A stretch of 57,602 bases of DNA from contig LWTL01000111.1 in NCBI GenBank assembly GCA_002101235.1, forward strand, positions 1 to 57,602. The letters run 5' to 3'. Below, one piece after another: positions 45,538 through 57,067 of the stretch. The position numbers and the translations under genes were made by a program. Position 1 is the first letter of the stretch; each line of letters begins with the position of its first letter. The notes under the pieces were generated by a model. The model did no database searches and had not been told where the DNA came from. It worked only from the letters and a program-made list of their open reading frames with translations. This stretch comes from Cycloclasticus sp. symbiont of Bathymodiolus heckerae (GTDB lineage Bacteria; Pseudomonadota; Gammaproteobacteria; Methylococcales; Cycloclasticaceae).

Positions 45538-46797
45538 ATGGAGTTATTTGATCGGCCTGATGCGGGAGAAAAAGCCCTCATTGTTCACTTATCCATCAAT
45601 GAAAGTTTTTCAGAAGATAACCTAAACGAGTTTATTCAGTTAGTTATTTCTGCAAACGTTGAACCCGTTATAACAATAAAGGGTTCGCGCCGTACGCCCG
45701 ACTCTCGCTACTTTGTTGGTAAGGGCAAGTTAGAAGAGGTAAAGCACCAGTTACACGCAACGTGTGCAGATGTCGTGTTATTCAACCATACCTTAAGCCC
45801 CAGTCAGCAACGTAATCTAGAAGAAGCATTGGAAGTTCGTGTGTTAGACCGAACAAATTTAATTTTAGATATCTTCGCTCAGCGCGCAAAATCATTTGAA
45901 GGCAAGTTACAAGTTGAACTGGCGCAATTGCAATATTTATCAACACGTTTGATCAGAGGTTGGACTCATCTTGAAAGGCAGAAAGGTGGTATTGGCCTAC
46001 GTGGCCCCGGCGAAACACAATTAGAAACTGATCGCCGTTTGATTGGCCAACGTATCCGACAAATTAAATCCCGTTTAGAAAAAGTTAATAAGCAGCGCGA
46101 TCAAGGGCGGCGTAGTCGGCAACGTGCAGACGTTCCAACGGTGTCACTTGTTGGCTATACGAATGCTGGTAAATCAACCTTGTTTAACGCATTAACGGAT
46201 TCTTCTATTTATGTGGCTGATCAACTTTTTGCAACTCTCGACCCAACGCTAAGACAAGTTAAATTGCCTGATTATGGTGAGTTAGTGCTTGCCGATACGG
46301 TGGGTTTCATTCAAAACTTGCCGCATGAACTGGTGGCTGCTTTTCGTTCAACATTACAAGAAACGATAGCAGCGGATTTGTTGTTACATGTTGTGGATGC
46401 AAGCAGCATGAATAGACAAGAGCAAATACACGAAGTTAATTCAGTTTTAAAAGAAATTGGGGCGGATGAAATACCTCAGTTGATGGTGTACAACAAAATT
46501 GATCAGCTTCCAGCGGTTAGTGCACATGTTGATGAAAATGATATTGGAGAGGTAAAAGCAGTTTGGCTTTCAGCAATGGAAAACGATGGAGTGAATCTTT
46601 TGCTAGAAAGCTTGTCTACTCTTTGTCATGAAGAAAGTACGCGAACGAGACTAGTGCTAAAGCCAAACCAGGCTAAGTTACGGGCACAATTATTTGAAGT
46701 TGCGCAAATTCTTAATGAAGAAATTAACGAAGATGGCTGTTGGGTGATTGAAATTAATATATCAAAGAAATATAAGTATTTATTAGATGGTATTTAG
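45538..46797 (+). CDS. hflX: GTPase HflX
   Basis: HflX binds 50S subunits and splits stalled or heat-damaged ribosomes. The N-terminal HflX domain includes VGKGKLEEVKHQL and a long helical hairpin (GETQLETDRRLIGQRIRQIK). The G domain starts with VSLVGYTNAGKSTLFNAL near residue 203, with DTVGFIQNLPHELVAAF as G3 and NKID as G4. Start ATG 45538 is chosen over the preceding TTG. It has 419 residues, close to E. coli. It sits in hfq-hflX-hflK-hflC; a 183-base gap precedes hflK. Confidence 0.95.
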   Translation: MELFDRPDAGEKALIVHLSINESFSEDNLNEFIQLVISANVEPVITIKGSRRTPDSRYFVGKGKLEEVKHQLHATCADVVLFNHTLSPSQQRNLEEALEVRVLDRTNLILDIFAQRAKSFEGKLQVELAQLQYLSTRLIRGWTHLERQKGGIGLRGPGETQLETDRRLIGQRIRQIKSRLEKVNKQRDQGRRSRQRADVPTVSLVGYTNAGKSTLFNALTDSSIYVADQLFATLDPTLRQVKLPDYGELVLADTVGFIQNLPHELVAAFRSTLQETIAADLLLHVVDASSMNRQEQIHEVNSVLKEIGADEIPQLMVYNKIDQLPAVSAHVDENDIGEVKAVWLSAMENDGVNLLLESLSTLCHEESTRTRLVLKPNQAKLRAQLFEVAQILNEEINEDGCWVIEINISKKYKYLLDGI

Positions 46798-46980
46798 GCT
46801 CATTCGCTTTAATCACGTATTTAAATTCTTGCTTAGTGGAAACTATCCACCTAAAATTAGCCGTTGGAATTAAGTGAACACAGTCCACTTTTACATAACG
46901 TATTGCCCATGAGTGATGGCGCACGATGAAGTGCAAAGCGCTCTGGCTGTATTAACAAATATTTAACTTGAGGTTTTACT

Positions 46981-48192
46981 ATGTCTTGGGATGACTCAGA
47001 TAACGATAAAGATAAGAAAAAAGATCCTTGGAGTGGTCGTAAAAAAGATCAACAATCACCACCGGATCTTGATGAAATAGTGCGTTCAATGCAAGAAAAA
47101 TTGAGCGTATTGTTTGGCGGCGGTCCAAAGAACCCTAAGGCTAATGGCGGCAATAAAACACCGAGCGCGCCAGCGTCTGGTTTCAGCGTCATGTTGCTAC
47201 TAGGTGTTGCAGCAGTTGTATGGCTTGCATCGGGTATCTATATTATTGATGAAGGTAATAGAGGCGTTATTTTACGTTTTGGGCAATATCACGAAACAAC
47301 GTTGCCGGGGCCTCATTGGCGTTTTCCCAGTCCAGTCGATTCAGCCATTATTGTTAATGTCGATCAACAACGCTTTATTGAAGTAGGTTACCGCTCCGGT
47401 GCAAACCAGCAAGCGTCTAGTGGCGTTAGAAAAGAAGCGCTTATGCTGACAGAAGATGAAAACATCATTGATGTACGTTTGGCAGTTCAATATAGAATTA
47501 AAAATTCACAAGACTACATTTTTAATGTGCGGGCACCAGAGGTTACTTTAAAGCAAGCGACTGAAAGCGCATTAAGAGCGGTTATCGGTAAAAGCAAAAT
47601 GGACTTCGTTTTAACAGAAGGTCGTAGTGAAGTTGTGGCGAAGGTTGAAGTTGAGCTTCAAGAAATGTTGGATGCGTATGGTACAGGGCTTCTTGTATCG
47701 TCAGTTAACTTGGTTGAAGCGCAGCCACCAGAAGAAGTTCAAGGTGCGTTCTCTGATGCAATTAGAGCGCGTGAGGATGAGCAGCGTTATATCAATGAAT
47801 CACAAGCGTACTCAAATGAGATCATTCCTAAAGCACGTGGTGCCGCATCAAGAATAGTTCAAGAAGCAGAAGCGTATGAGCAACGTGTTAGAGCAGAGGC
47901 AGATGGTGATGCATCACGTTTTAGTCAGCTACTTGTTCAGTATGAAGCTGCGCCAGAAGTAACACGCAAACGTCTTTATTTAGAAACAATGGAAGATGTG
48001 CTTGGAAATTCTAGGAAAGTGATTATGGATGTTAAGGGCGGCAACAATGTAATGTACTTGCCCATTGATAAATTAATGGAGCAGTCGACCCCTAAGGCAC
48101 CAGCTAATCGCTTTATTACACCACCAGAAAAAACGACGCCTGCTAACACAGGGCGAGATACCAGTTACAGAGATAGAGGGAGGGGAAGATAA
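46981..48192 (+). CDS. hflK: Modulator of FtsH protease HflK
   Basis: HflK and HflC form the large SPFH-domain cage around the FtsH protease in the inner membrane. The N-terminal region is Gly/Pro/Lys-rich cytosolic (DSDNDKDKKKDPWSGRKKD), one membrane helix lies at about 64-84 (VMLLLGVAAVVWLASGIYII), followed by the periplasmic SPFH domain with GVILRFGQYHETTLPG and a long coiled coil. Its 403 residues are normal. The stop overlaps the hflC start (TAATG), supporting equal production of the two subunits. Confidence 0.95.
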   Translation: MSWDDSDNDKDKKKDPWSGRKKDQQSPPDLDEIVRSMQEKLSVLFGGGPKNPKANGGNKTPSAPASGFSVMLLLGVAAVVWLASGIYIIDEGNRGVILRFGQYHETTLPGPHWRFPSPVDSAIIVNVDQQRFIEVGYRSGANQQASSGVRKEALMLTEDENIIDVRLAVQYRIKNSQDYIFNVRAPEVTLKQATESALRAVIGKSKMDFVLTEGRSEVVAKVEVELQEMLDAYGTGLLVSSVNLVEAQPPEEVQGAFSDAIRAREDEQRYINESQAYSNEIIPKARGAASRIVQEAEAYEQRVRAEADGDASRFSQLLVQYEAAPEVTRKRLYLETMEDVLGNSRKVIMDVKGGNNVMYLPIDKLMEQSTPKAPANRFITPPEKTTPANTGRDTSYRDRGRGR

Positions 48193-49049
48193 TGAAAATG
48201 AACCCAATAATGTTGTTTGCTTTAATGGCCGTCCTTTTTGTTGGTGCTAATAGTGTCTTTACAGTAGATCAGCGCGAAAAAGCGATTGTTTTCCGTTTAG
48301 GTGAAATTGTGCGCACAGATATTGAGCCAGGCTTGCACTTTAAAGCCCCTTTTATCAACAATGTAAGGAAATATGACGGACGTATTCAAACCTTGGATTC
48401 TAGTCCTGAGCGTTTCTTAACATCTGAAAAGAAGAACGTGATTGTTGATACCTTTGTTAAATGGAAAATATCGAATGTTGATAATTTCTATCGATCAGTG
48501 GGTGGTGATCAACGTCAGGTTGATACACGATTAAATCAGTTTGTTAAAGAAGGCATGAGAGCGGCTTTCAGTAAACAAACCATTAAAGAATTGATTTCAG
48601 TTGGTAGGGATAAAATTCGTTTAGGGCTTGTGGCCGATATTAATGAATTAGGTAAAAGCCTCGGTATTGACATTGTTGATGTACGTATCAAGCGAATTGA
48701 TTTGCCAGAAGAAGTGAGTTCATCTGTCTATAAAAGGATGGAGTCTGAACGTGAACGCGTAGCGCGTGACTTTAGATCACGGGGTAAAGAAGCGGCTGAA
48801 AAAATCAAAGCGAATGCAGATAAAGAAGGTGAAATTATTTTAGCGAATGCTTATAAAACATCACAAATACTACGTGGTAAAGGTGATGCGGAAGCAGCTA
48901 AAACTTATGCGTCTGCATACAATAAAAACAAAGAGTTCTTTGCTTTTTATCGTAGTTTAGATGCATACCGCAAAAGTATGGGGTCAGGAAATGATCTAAT
49001 TGTTCTTGAGCCGACATCGGATTTCTTCAGATACTTTAAAAAGCAGTAA
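48192..49049 (+). CDS. hflC: Modulator of FtsH protease HflC
   Basis: HflC is the second subunit of the HflKC cage. A single N-terminal membrane helix (residues about 6-22) precedes the SPFH domain, with TVDQREKAIVFRLGEIVRTDIEPGLHFKAPF and RIKRIDLPEEVSSSVYKRMESERERVARDFRSRGKEAA. It has 285 residues, slightly shorter than E. coli. It overlaps hflK by one base. A small DUF2065 gene follows after 32 bases. Confidence 0.95.
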   Translation: MKMNPIMLFALMAVLFVGANSVFTVDQREKAIVFRLGEIVRTDIEPGLHFKAPFINNVRKYDGRIQTLDSSPERFLTSEKKNVIVDTFVKWKISNVDNFYRSVGGDQRQVDTRLNQFVKEGMRAAFSKQTIKELISVGRDKIRLGLVADINELGKSLGIDIVDVRIKRIDLPEEVSSSVYKRMESERERVARDFRSRGKEAAEKIKANADKEGEIILANAYKTSQILRGKGDAEAAKTYASAYNKNKEFFAFYRSLDAYRKSMGSGNDLIVLEPTSDFFRYFKKQ

Positions 49050-49081
49050 ACTATTTTGACCGTTAGTTAAGGTATATTTCT

Positions 49082-49270
49082 GTGGCATGGGGTGAGTTGT
49101 TTTCAGCAGTTGCGCTGGTCTTGATTTTAGAAGGAATTATTCCTTTTATGAGCCCCGGTGCATTACGTAAAACATACCAACGTTTGCTTGAAGCGGATGA
49201 CCGAACGGTTCGTATCTCTGGTCTCATTAGTATGATTGCCGGGGTCATTTTATTAACGCTTGTGCGATAA
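49082..49270 (+). CDS. DUF2065 membrane protein (YjeT-like)
   Basis: This 62-residue protein has two hydrophobic segments: AVALVLILEGIIPFMSPGAL and ISMIAGVILLTLV, the pattern of the DUF2065 family. Its place after hflC and before hisZ/purA equals yjeT in E. coli. The start is GTG 49082. Function is not known; the fixed linkage to hflKC hints at a link with the FtsH complex or membrane protein turnover. Confidence 0.85.
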   Translation: MAWGELFSAVALVLILEGIIPFMSPGALRKTYQRLLEADDRTVRISGLISMIAGVILLTLVR

Positions 49271-49329
49271 TAGAATCAATTGAATTGAGCGAAACTTGCC
49301 CTCCTGTTAGGTAAAGGTTAAAAGAGTCG

Positions 49330-50505
49330 ATGTTAAATAAAAATAGTTGGATGTTGCCAGAAGGAATTGAAGCGCTGCTTCCAAGTGATGCTGCGCGTTT
49401 AGAAACAATGCGCGGCGAATTGTTGGGCTTATTCCAGTCATGGGGATATCAGTATGTTATTCCGCCGATGGTGGAATTTTTAGATACCTTGCTGACGGGA
49501 ACAGGAAGTGAGTTAGAGCTTCAAACCTTTAACTTAACGGATCAAATAAGCGGCAAAGCGCTAGGCGTTAGAGCAGATATGACCCCGCAAGTGGCTCGTA
49601 TGGCTTCGCATCATATTTATAAAGATGCGCCTGTACGTTTATGTTACTTAGGTTCTGTGTTGCAAGCACGTGGGGCGAAGATAGAAAAATCTCGGAGTCC
49701 TATTCAAGTTGGCGCAGAGCTATATGGAAGCCAGCACATTAAAAGTGATGTTGAAGTCATTCGTTTAATGCTTGAAATGTTAGCTATAGCGGGCCTGCAA
49801 AACGTACATTTGGATTTAGGGCATGTTGCTATTTTTAGGGGCTTAACCAACGCCGCAGGCTTAACCGAAGAACAAGAAGCAGAGTTGTTTGACGTGTTAC
49901 AGCGTAAAGCAACCGATGAAGTAGAAGCCTTATTGGTCTCTTATTCACTAGGCGGTGCGTGGCATAAAGCTTTTTATCAATTGCTCAGCCTCAATGGTGA
50001 TGTCAGCGTATTGGAAGCCGCTAAAACGGATTTAGCTGTGGGTGGTAGCGATGTGCTCAATGCCATTGATGAGCTACAAGAAGTGGCAAGTTTATTACAA
50101 AAAATCTACCCAGCACTTCCACTGTATTTTGATTTGGCTGAGCTACGTTGTTATCAATATCAAACAGGTGTTGTATTTGCGGCTTTTGTACCAGGTTTTG
50201 GTTCAGAAGTGGCTCGAGGCGGACGTTATGACAGTCTTGCCGGTCAACATGGTAATTCATTACCCGCAACAGGTTTTAGCGCAGACATTAAAGTCCTTTC
50301 ACGGCTCAGCTCGCTAGATGTAGACATCGTTAACGAGGTCGTTTTAGCACCTGCAATAGACGATGCTGATTTACACGACTTCATTCGCACGCAAAGAGCA
50401 TCTGGAAAAATAGTGGTGCAAGAACTACCCAATGACCTTCAAAAACCAGAACATACGTTGAGTATTGTAAAAGTGAATGGTCAATGGCAAGTTGTTGGCG
50501 AATAA
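49330..50505 (+). CDS. hisZ: ATP phosphoribosyltransferase regulatory subunit HisZ
   Basis: HisZ is a histidyl-tRNA synthetase paralogue without ligase activity that forms an octamer with the short HisG and carries allosteric control by histidine. The class II core is clear: WGYQYVIPPMVEFLDTLL, LRADMTPQVAR-like (GVRADMTPQVARMASH), and GGRYDSLAG. Its 391 residues lack the C-terminal anticodon-binding domain of true HisRS. It therefore implies a short HisG elsewhere. The hflC-hisZ-purA order is common in non-enteric Gammaproteobacteria. Confidence 0.94.
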   Translation: MLNKNSWMLPEGIEALLPSDAARLETMRGELLGLFQSWGYQYVIPPMVEFLDTLLTGTGSELELQTFNLTDQISGKALGVRADMTPQVARMASHHIYKDAPVRLCYLGSVLQARGAKIEKSRSPIQVGAELYGSQHIKSDVEVIRLMLEMLAIAGLQNVHLDLGHVAIFRGLTNAAGLTEEQEAELFDVLQRKATDEVEALLVSYSLGGAWHKAFYQLLSLNGDVSVLEAAKTDLAVGGSDVLNAIDELQEVASLLQKIYPALPLYFDLAELRCYQYQTGVVFAAFVPGFGSEVARGGRYDSLAGQHGNSLPATGFSADIKVLSRLSSLDVDIVNEVVLAPAIDDADLHDFIRTQRASGKIVVQELPNDLQKPEHTLSIVKVNGQWQVVGE

Positions 50506-50536
50506 AGCTAGAAAGTATTCAATCAAAACAAAATAA

Positions 50537-51841
<1,305 letters not shown>

Positions 51842-51863
51842 AAAAGCGCCCTGATAGTTTTAG

Positions 51864-51895
51864 AAAAGCCCTATAAATTGTATAGGGCTTTTTTA
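51864..51895 (+). terminator. Intrinsic terminator after purA
   Basis: AAAAGCCCTATA (51864-51875) pairs with TATAGGGCTTTT (51881-51892) around a five-base loop and is followed by further T residues. Confidence 0.9.
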
Positions 51896-51927
51896 TGTCA
51901 GCCAGTTATACGTTTTGGACGTTTTAT

Positions 51928-51966
51928 TTGTTATTAGATGTGTTATATTTTCTAATCAGCATTAGA
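51928..51966 (+). promoter_or_regulatory. Promoter and inverted repeats upstream of the acyl-CoA synthetase-IcmF operon
   Basis: TTGTTA (51928-51933) and TCTAAT (51951-51956) are 17 bases apart and could form the promoter. The hexamer ATTAGA occurs at 51933-51938 and 51961-51966, and its complement TCTAAT at 51951-51956, so the -10 region is flanked by two inverted half-sites (spacers of 12 and 4 bases). A dimeric repressor is a reasonable guess; no regulator gene is adjacent. Confidence 0.5.
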
Positions 51967-52010
51967 ATAATATGACTTAGTGATAATGAACTGTTTGGAG
52001 GGCGAGCAAA

Positions 52011-53630
52011 ATGTCGAATATGGAAAGCTATGAAGAAGTTAAGGCTAGTTTTAAATTAGAAATACCTGAGCACTATAACTTCGGCTTTGATGCAATAGAT
52101 AAGCGTGCGGATGAGGCGGATAAGTTAGCCTATATAGAAGTAGATGGTAAGGGTGAAAACATCACGCGCTATAACTACAGTGATTTACGTGATGTGTCGA
52201 ATCAATTTGCCAATGGTCTTTTAGACTTAGGCGCCAAAAAAGGTGATCTTGCTTTCGTTATGATCCCTCGTATTGGCGAGTGGTATTCCGTGATGATTGG
52301 CTGTTGTAAACTAGGTGTAGTGACCATGCCGGGCACAAATCTATTAACCCCTAAAGATATTGAATACCGTATTAATCGTTCTAAAGCTTCAATGGCGATT
52401 GTTACCTCTAACAATGCAGATAAAGTGGATGCGATTAAGGCAAATTGCCCAACGCTTAAAACCCTTATTGTTATTGGCGATGAACGAGAAGGCTGGAACA
52501 CATTTAGTCAACTAACAACACCGTTCAGCAATGTATTGGATAAAGCACAATTAGCCCCCAGTAAATCATCAGACTTAATGATGATTTATTTCACGTCAGG
52601 TACAACAGGCATGCCTAAGATGGTGCCGCGTGATAATGCGTATGCCTTAGCGCACACCATTACTGGCAAGTACTGGATGGATCAAAAAGAAGACGATATT
52701 CATTGGACGTTATCGGATACCGGTTGGGCAAAAGCGGCGTGGGGCATGTTGTACTCTCCGTGGCAAATGGGCTCAGCGATGGTGCTTTTCAATGGCTCCG
52801 GATTTGATGCTGATCTACATTTAAACTTAATTGAAAAACTAGGCGTAACAACATTCTGTGCGCCACCAACGGTATACCGCTCATTCGCACAAATGGACTT
52901 ATCAAAATTCAATTTAAGTTCTATTCGTCATGCGATTGGTGCTGGCGAACCATTAAATCCTGAAGTAATTAAAATTTGGAAAGACGCAACCGGCGCAAAT
53001 ATTTATGACGGTTATGGTCAAACAGAAACGATTAATATAGTAGCAAATTACCCGTGTATGGAAGTAAAGCCCGGTTCAATGGGGAAGCCTGTTCCCGGTG
53101 TTAATGTGCAGATTGTGGATGAAGATGGCAATGTTTGTGCTGCGGGTTCAACGGGCAGTATCGCTATTGAAATTACGGATCCATTACAGCCTGGCATGTT
53201 CCCCGGTTATTGGGAAGATGATGCCGCAACGGCTAAATGTTTCACAAACGGTTGGTATCACACCGGTGATAACGGCTCGATGGATGAAGATGGCTATTTT
53301 TGGTTTGTAGGCCGCTCAGATGACATTATCACCTCATCTGGTTATAGAATTAGCCCGTTTGAAGTAGAAAGCTCATTGTTAGAACATCCCGCGGTTTTAG
53401 AATCTGCTGCCATCGGCAAACCCGATGAGGCACGTGGCGAAATTGTTAAAGCATTCATCATTTTAGCGGAAGGATTTGAAGGAAGCCCAGAGCTGACTAA
53501 AGAGATTCAAACCTTTATGAAACAACACACAGCGCCGTATAAATACCCGCGTGAAATCGAATACGTCGAGTCATTGCCTAAAACTATTTCAGGCAAAATT
53601 AGACGTATTGAATTAAGACAAAACTGTTAG
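52011..53630 (+). CDS. AMP-forming acyl-CoA synthetase (medium/short branched-chain acid type)
   Basis: This ANL-superfamily ligase activates a carboxylic acid to its CoA thioester through an acyl-AMP. The AMP-loop [18 protein letters not shown] is near residue 185, [10 protein letters not shown] near 333, the hinge [21 protein letters not shown] near 433, and the catalytic lysine lies in [14 protein letters not shown] near the end. Length (539) and N-terminus recall butyryl/medium-chain ligases of the ACSM group. The icmF start is 10 bases away, so the substrate is probably isobutyrate or a similar branched acid that the mutase then rearranges. It could also take 2-methyl or straight short acids. 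Confidence 0.86.
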   Translation: MSNMESYEEVKASFKLEIPEHYNFGFDAIDKRADEADKLAYIEVDGKGENITRYNYSDLRDVSNQFANGLLDLGAKKGDLAFVMIPRIGEWYSVMIGCCKLGVVTMPGTNLLTPKDIEYRINRSKASMAIVTSNNADKVDAIKANCPTLKTLIVIGDEREGWNTFSQLTTPFSNVLDKAQLAPSKSSDLMMIYFTSGTTGMPKMVPRDNAYALAHTITGKYWMDQKEDDIHWTLSDTGWAKAAWGMLYSPWQMGSAMVLFNGSGFDADLHLNLIEKLGVTTFCAPPTVYRSFAQMDLSKFNLSSIRHAIGAGEPLNPEVIKIWKDATGANIYDGYGQTETINIVANYPCMEVKPGSMGKPVPGVNVQIVDEDGNVCAAGSTGSIAIEITDPLQPGMFPGYWEDDAATAKCFTNGWYHTGDNGSMDEDGYFWFVGRSDDIITSSGYRISPFEVESSLLEHPAVLESAAIGKPDEARGEIVKAFIILAEGFEGSPELTKEIQTFMKQHTAPYKYPREIEYVESLPKTISGKIRRIELRQNC

Positions 53631-53640
53631 GAGTTACAAC

Positions 53641-56600
53641 ATGTCAGATATTATAGATCCAACCAAAATAGCAAAGTACAAAGCTAAAAACCATGTGCGT
53701 TTTGTAACTGCCGCCAGCCTGTTTGATGGGCATGATGCAGCGATTAATATTATGCGCCGTATTTTACAATCAACCGGTGCAGAGGTGATCCATTTAGGAC
53801 ATAACCGTTCTGTTCAAGAAGTGGTGAACGCAGCTATTCAAGAAGATGTGCATGGTATTGCGATAAGCTCATACCAAGGCGGCCATGTTGAATACTTCAA
53901 GTACATGATTGACCTGCTAAAAGAAAGAGGCGCATCGCATATCAAAATATTTGGTGGTGGCGGTGGTGTTATTGTGCCGGAAGAAATTGCAGAATTGCAT
54001 GCCTATGGTGTGTCGCATATCTTCTCTCCGCACGATGGCCAAAGGATGCAATTGCAGGGCATTATTAATGAGATGATTGAAACATCTGATTATGACCTAG
54101 CAACGGTTGATCTGCCATCGAACTTTGATGGGTTAACAGATAACGAATACAAAAAACTTGCCCGCTTAATAACGGGGTTAGATGAAAAGACTGTTTCTGA
54201 TAAGAGCTTAGGCGAGCTATCAAAGGCGGCGGCTGAATATACTAAAACTCCTGTGTTGGGCATTACAGGCACGGGCGGTGCGGGCAAATCATCCTTAACG
54301 GATGAGTTAATCAGACGCTTTACACTTGAGCTTGAAGATTTGAAAATAGCTGTTATTGCGATTGACCCTACAAAGCGTAAAACAGGCGGTGCATTATTGG
54401 GCGATCGTATTCGTATGAATGCTATTAATCACCCTAATATCTACTTCCGCTCTATTGCAACGCGTAACACACAAGGCGAAGTGCCTGAAGCGTTACCGAA
54501 TATTATCAATGCCTGTAAAGTGTCCGGCTTTGATTTGATCATCGTAGAAACACCGGGTATTGGCCAAGGTGATGCGGGTATCGTGCCGTATGTGAATACA
54601 TCCATGTATGTAATGACACCAGAGTTTGGTGCCGCCAGTCAGCTTGAAAAAATTGATATGTTGGATTTTGCCGACTTAGTGGTTATTAATAAGTTTGACC
54701 GTAAAGGCAGTGAAGACGCATTCCGTGATGTTAGAAAACAATATCAGCGTAACTACGAATTGTTCACCACGCCGATGGAAGACATGCCTATTTACGGCAC
54801 CATTGCATCTAAGTTTAATGACGATGGTGTAACGGCGTTATACCAAGGGCTGTTAAAAACATTTGAAAGCAAAGAGCTGAATACATGGGAAGGCGAATTT
54901 TTTGCACCGGTTGAATTAAAACGCTCAACAACGAGTAGCTCTATTATTGCTGCAGAACGTCAACGTTATTTGGCTGAAATTGCTGAAGCCGTACGTGCGT
55001 ATCACAAAACAATTAAAGAGCAGGTGACGGTCGCAAGAGAACGTCAGCAACTTAAAGAAGCGCAGCGTATGTTGGGCGACGATGTTGCAGTGGATGGTGC
55101 CTTTGAAAAGCAAATTGCTAAGCGAGAAGATGCGCTTGACCCGCGTTGTAAGCGTCTGCTTGAAGTATGGGAAGACATTAAAACAGCGTATAAAGAAGAT
55201 ACCTACATTAACAATATTCGCGGTAAAGAATTTACCACCAATATTGCAACGTACTCTTTATCGGGCACACGAATTCCTAAAGTATCTACACCGGTGTATG
55301 AAGATGACGGCGAACAATTACGTTTCTTACTAAAAGAAAACGTACCGGGTAACTTCCCGTATACAGCAGGGGTGTTTGGCTTTAAACGTGAAGGCGAAGA
55401 TCCAGCGCGTATGTTTGCCGGTGAAGGCGACCCATTCAGAACTAATAGGCGCTTTAAGTTACTGTCTGAAAACTCAGAAGCAACACGTTTATCAACAGCG
55501 TTTGACTCTGTAACCTTATACGGAAACGATCCCGGCGTACGCCCAGATATTTACGGTAAAGTCGGTAACTCTGGCGTATCAATTGCCACGCTGGATGATA
55601 TGAAAGTATTGTTTGATGGCTTTGACCTTTGTGCGCCAACTACGTCCGTATCATTAACCATTAATGGCCCTGCGCCTACGTTACTGTCCTTCTTCTTAAA
55701 CACAGCCATTGATCAACAATGCGTTAAGTTTGAAGCAGAAAAAGGACATTATCCCTCTGAAGAAGAGCGTAACGAAATTAAAGACTGGGCATTAACGAAT
55801 GTTCGCGGCACTGTTCAAGCGGATATTTTGAAAGAAGACCAAGGCCAAAATACCTGTATCTTCTCAACAGAATTCAGCTTGAAAATGATGGGCGATATTC
55901 AGCAATACTTTATTGATAAGAGTGTCCGTAACTTCTACTCAGTTTCAATTTCTGGTTACCATATTGCAGAAGCGGGAGCGAACCCCATTTCACAATTAGC
56001 CTTTACGCTGTCAAACGGCTTCACGTATGTAGAAACCTACTTGTCACGCGGTATGCACATTGATGATTTTGCAGCTAACTTATCGTTCTTCTTCTCTAAT
56101 GGTATGGACCCTGAATATACTGTGATGGGTCGTGTGGCTCGTCGTATATGGGCGGTGGCTATGCGCTTTAAATATGGCGCGAATGATCGTTCACAAAAAT
56201 TGAAATACCATATTCAAACATCTGGCCGTTCATTGCATGCGCAAGAAATGGACTTCAATGATATTCGTACAACATTGCAGGCACTTATTGCGATTAACGA
56301 TAACTGCAATAGCCTACATACCAATGCGTACGATGAAGCGATTACGACACCAACAGAAGAGTCTGTTCGTCGTGCGATGGCTATTCAGCTCATCATCAAT
56401 AAAGAGTACGGTTTAGCGAAAAACGAAAACTCATTACAAGGCTCCTTCATCGTTGATGAATTAACCGACCTTGTTGAGGAAGCCGTTCTTCGCGAGTTTG
56501 AACGTATCTCAGAACGTGGTGGTGTGCTGGGCGCAATGGAAACGGGTTACCAACGTGGCAAAATTCAGGACGAGTCCATGAATTATGAAATGTTGAAACA

Positions 56601-56904
56601 TACCGGCGAGTTACCCATTATTGGTGTTAATACCTTCAAAAACCCAAAAGGGGATGGTGACGAAACTAGTATTGAACTGGCGCGTTCAACTGAGGAAGAA
56701 AAACAGAGTCAGCTAAGTCGCTTAGGTAACGTACACAAGGAACATAAAGAAAAAGCGGATATCGCCATTAAGGCACTACAAAAAGCGGTTCAAAGTAACG
56801 AGAACGTCTTTGAGGTGCTAATGGAAGCAGGGCGCTATTGTTCATTAGGGCAAATTACGGATACCTTCTTCGAGGTAGGCGGCCAGTACAGGCGCAATAT
56901 GTAA
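53641..56904 (+). CDS. icmF: Fused isobutyryl-CoA mutase IcmF
   Basis: A single 1087-residue polypeptide joins a B12-binding domain (residues about 17-150; DGHDAA with the cobalt-ligating H31), a MeaI-type G-protein chaperone domain (P-loop GTGGAGKS at 210-217, [13 protein letters not shown]) and the acyl-CoA mutase barrel (about 510-1060, with [26 protein letters not shown]). IcmF interconverts isobutyryl- and n-butyryl-CoA and in some members pivalyl/isovaleryl-CoA; the G domain loads and guards the cofactor. An AMP-forming ligase precedes it. Methylmalonyl-CoA mutase is excluded by the domain order and the fused GTPase. Confidence 0.94.
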   Translation: MSDIIDPTKIAKYKAKNHVRFVTAASLFDGHDAAINIMRRILQSTGAEVIHLGHNRSVQEVVNAAIQEDVHGIAISSYQGGHVEYFKYMIDLLKERGASHIKIFGGGGGVIVPEEIAELHAYGVSHIFSPHDGQRMQLQGIINEMIETSDYDLATVDLPSNFDGLTDNEYKKLARLITGLDEKTVSDKSLGELSKAAAEYTKTPVLGITGTGGAGKSSLTDELIRRFTLELEDLKIAVIAIDPTKRKTGGALLGDRIRMNAINHPNIYFRSIATRNTQGEVPEALPNIINACKVSGFDLIIVETPGIGQGDAGIVPYVNTSMYVMTPEFGAASQLEKIDMLDFADLVVINKFDRKGSEDAFRDVRKQYQRNYELFTTPMEDMPIYGTIASKFNDDGVTALYQGLLKTFESKELNTWEGEFFAPVELKRSTTSSSIIAAERQRYLAEIAEAVRAYHKTIKEQVTVARERQQLKEAQRMLGDDVAVDGAFEKQIAKREDALDPRCKRLLEVWEDIKTAYKEDTYINNIRGKEFTTNIATYSLSGTRIPKVSTPVYEDDGEQLRFLLKENVPGNFPYTAGVFGFKREGEDPARMFAGEGDPFRTNRRFKLLSENSEATRLSTAFDSVTLYGNDPGVRPDIYGKVGNSGVSIATLDDMKVLFDGFDLCAPTTSVSLTINGPAPTLLSFFLNTAIDQQCVKFEAEKGHYPSEEERNEIKDWALTNVRGTVQADILKEDQGQNTCIFSTEFSLKMMGDIQQYFIDKSVRNFYSVSISGYHIAEAGANPISQLAFTLSNGFTYVETYLSRGMHIDDFAANLSFFFSNGMDPEYTVMGRVARRIWAVAMRFKYGANDRSQKLKYHIQTSGRSLHAQEMDFNDIRTTLQALIAINDNCNSLHTNAYDEAITTPTEESVRRAMAIQLIINKEYGLAKNENSLQGSFIVDELTDLVEEAVLREFERISERGGVLGAMETGYQRGKIQDESMNYEMLKHTGELPIIGVNTFKNPKGDGDETSIELARSTEEEKQSQLSRLGNVHKEHKEKADIAIKALQKAVQSNENVFEVLMEAGRYCSLGQITDTFFEVGGQYRRNM

Positions 56905-56929
56905 GGAGTAGACTAAGACGTTTGTTAAA

Positions 56930-56955
56930 AAGCCCCGTTAATACGGGGCTTTTTA
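56930..56955 (+). terminator. Intrinsic terminator after icmF
   Basis: AAGCCCCGT (56930-56938) pairs with ACGGGGCTT (56943-56951), a nine-pair stem with a four-base loop and T residues after it. Confidence 0.9.
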
Positions 56956-56975
56956 TTGCGTAAGAAATTTTTAGC

Positions 56976-57003
56976 TTGACATTAATAGCTATCAAACTAG
57001 GAT
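56976..57003 (+). promoter_or_regulatory. Sigma-70-type promoter of the EthD-like gene
   Basis: A perfect TTGACA at 56976-56981 is followed after 16 bases by TAGGAT (56998-57003); GATAAT at 57001-57006 with 19 bases is an alternative. This lies just after the icmF terminator, so the gene is probably expressed independently and well. Confidence 0.68.
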
Positions 57004-57067
57004 AATTCGTTCGGCTTAATAACAGGCCGGATCATACTAATGACTAAAATAATAAAGGAGCGCCAAC

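Noticed and set aside
46798..46980. Terminator and promoter between hflX and hflK
   Set aside because: Only five-pair stems with weak T-runs (for example near 46873-46892) and no convincing -35/-10 pair; not enough to annotate.
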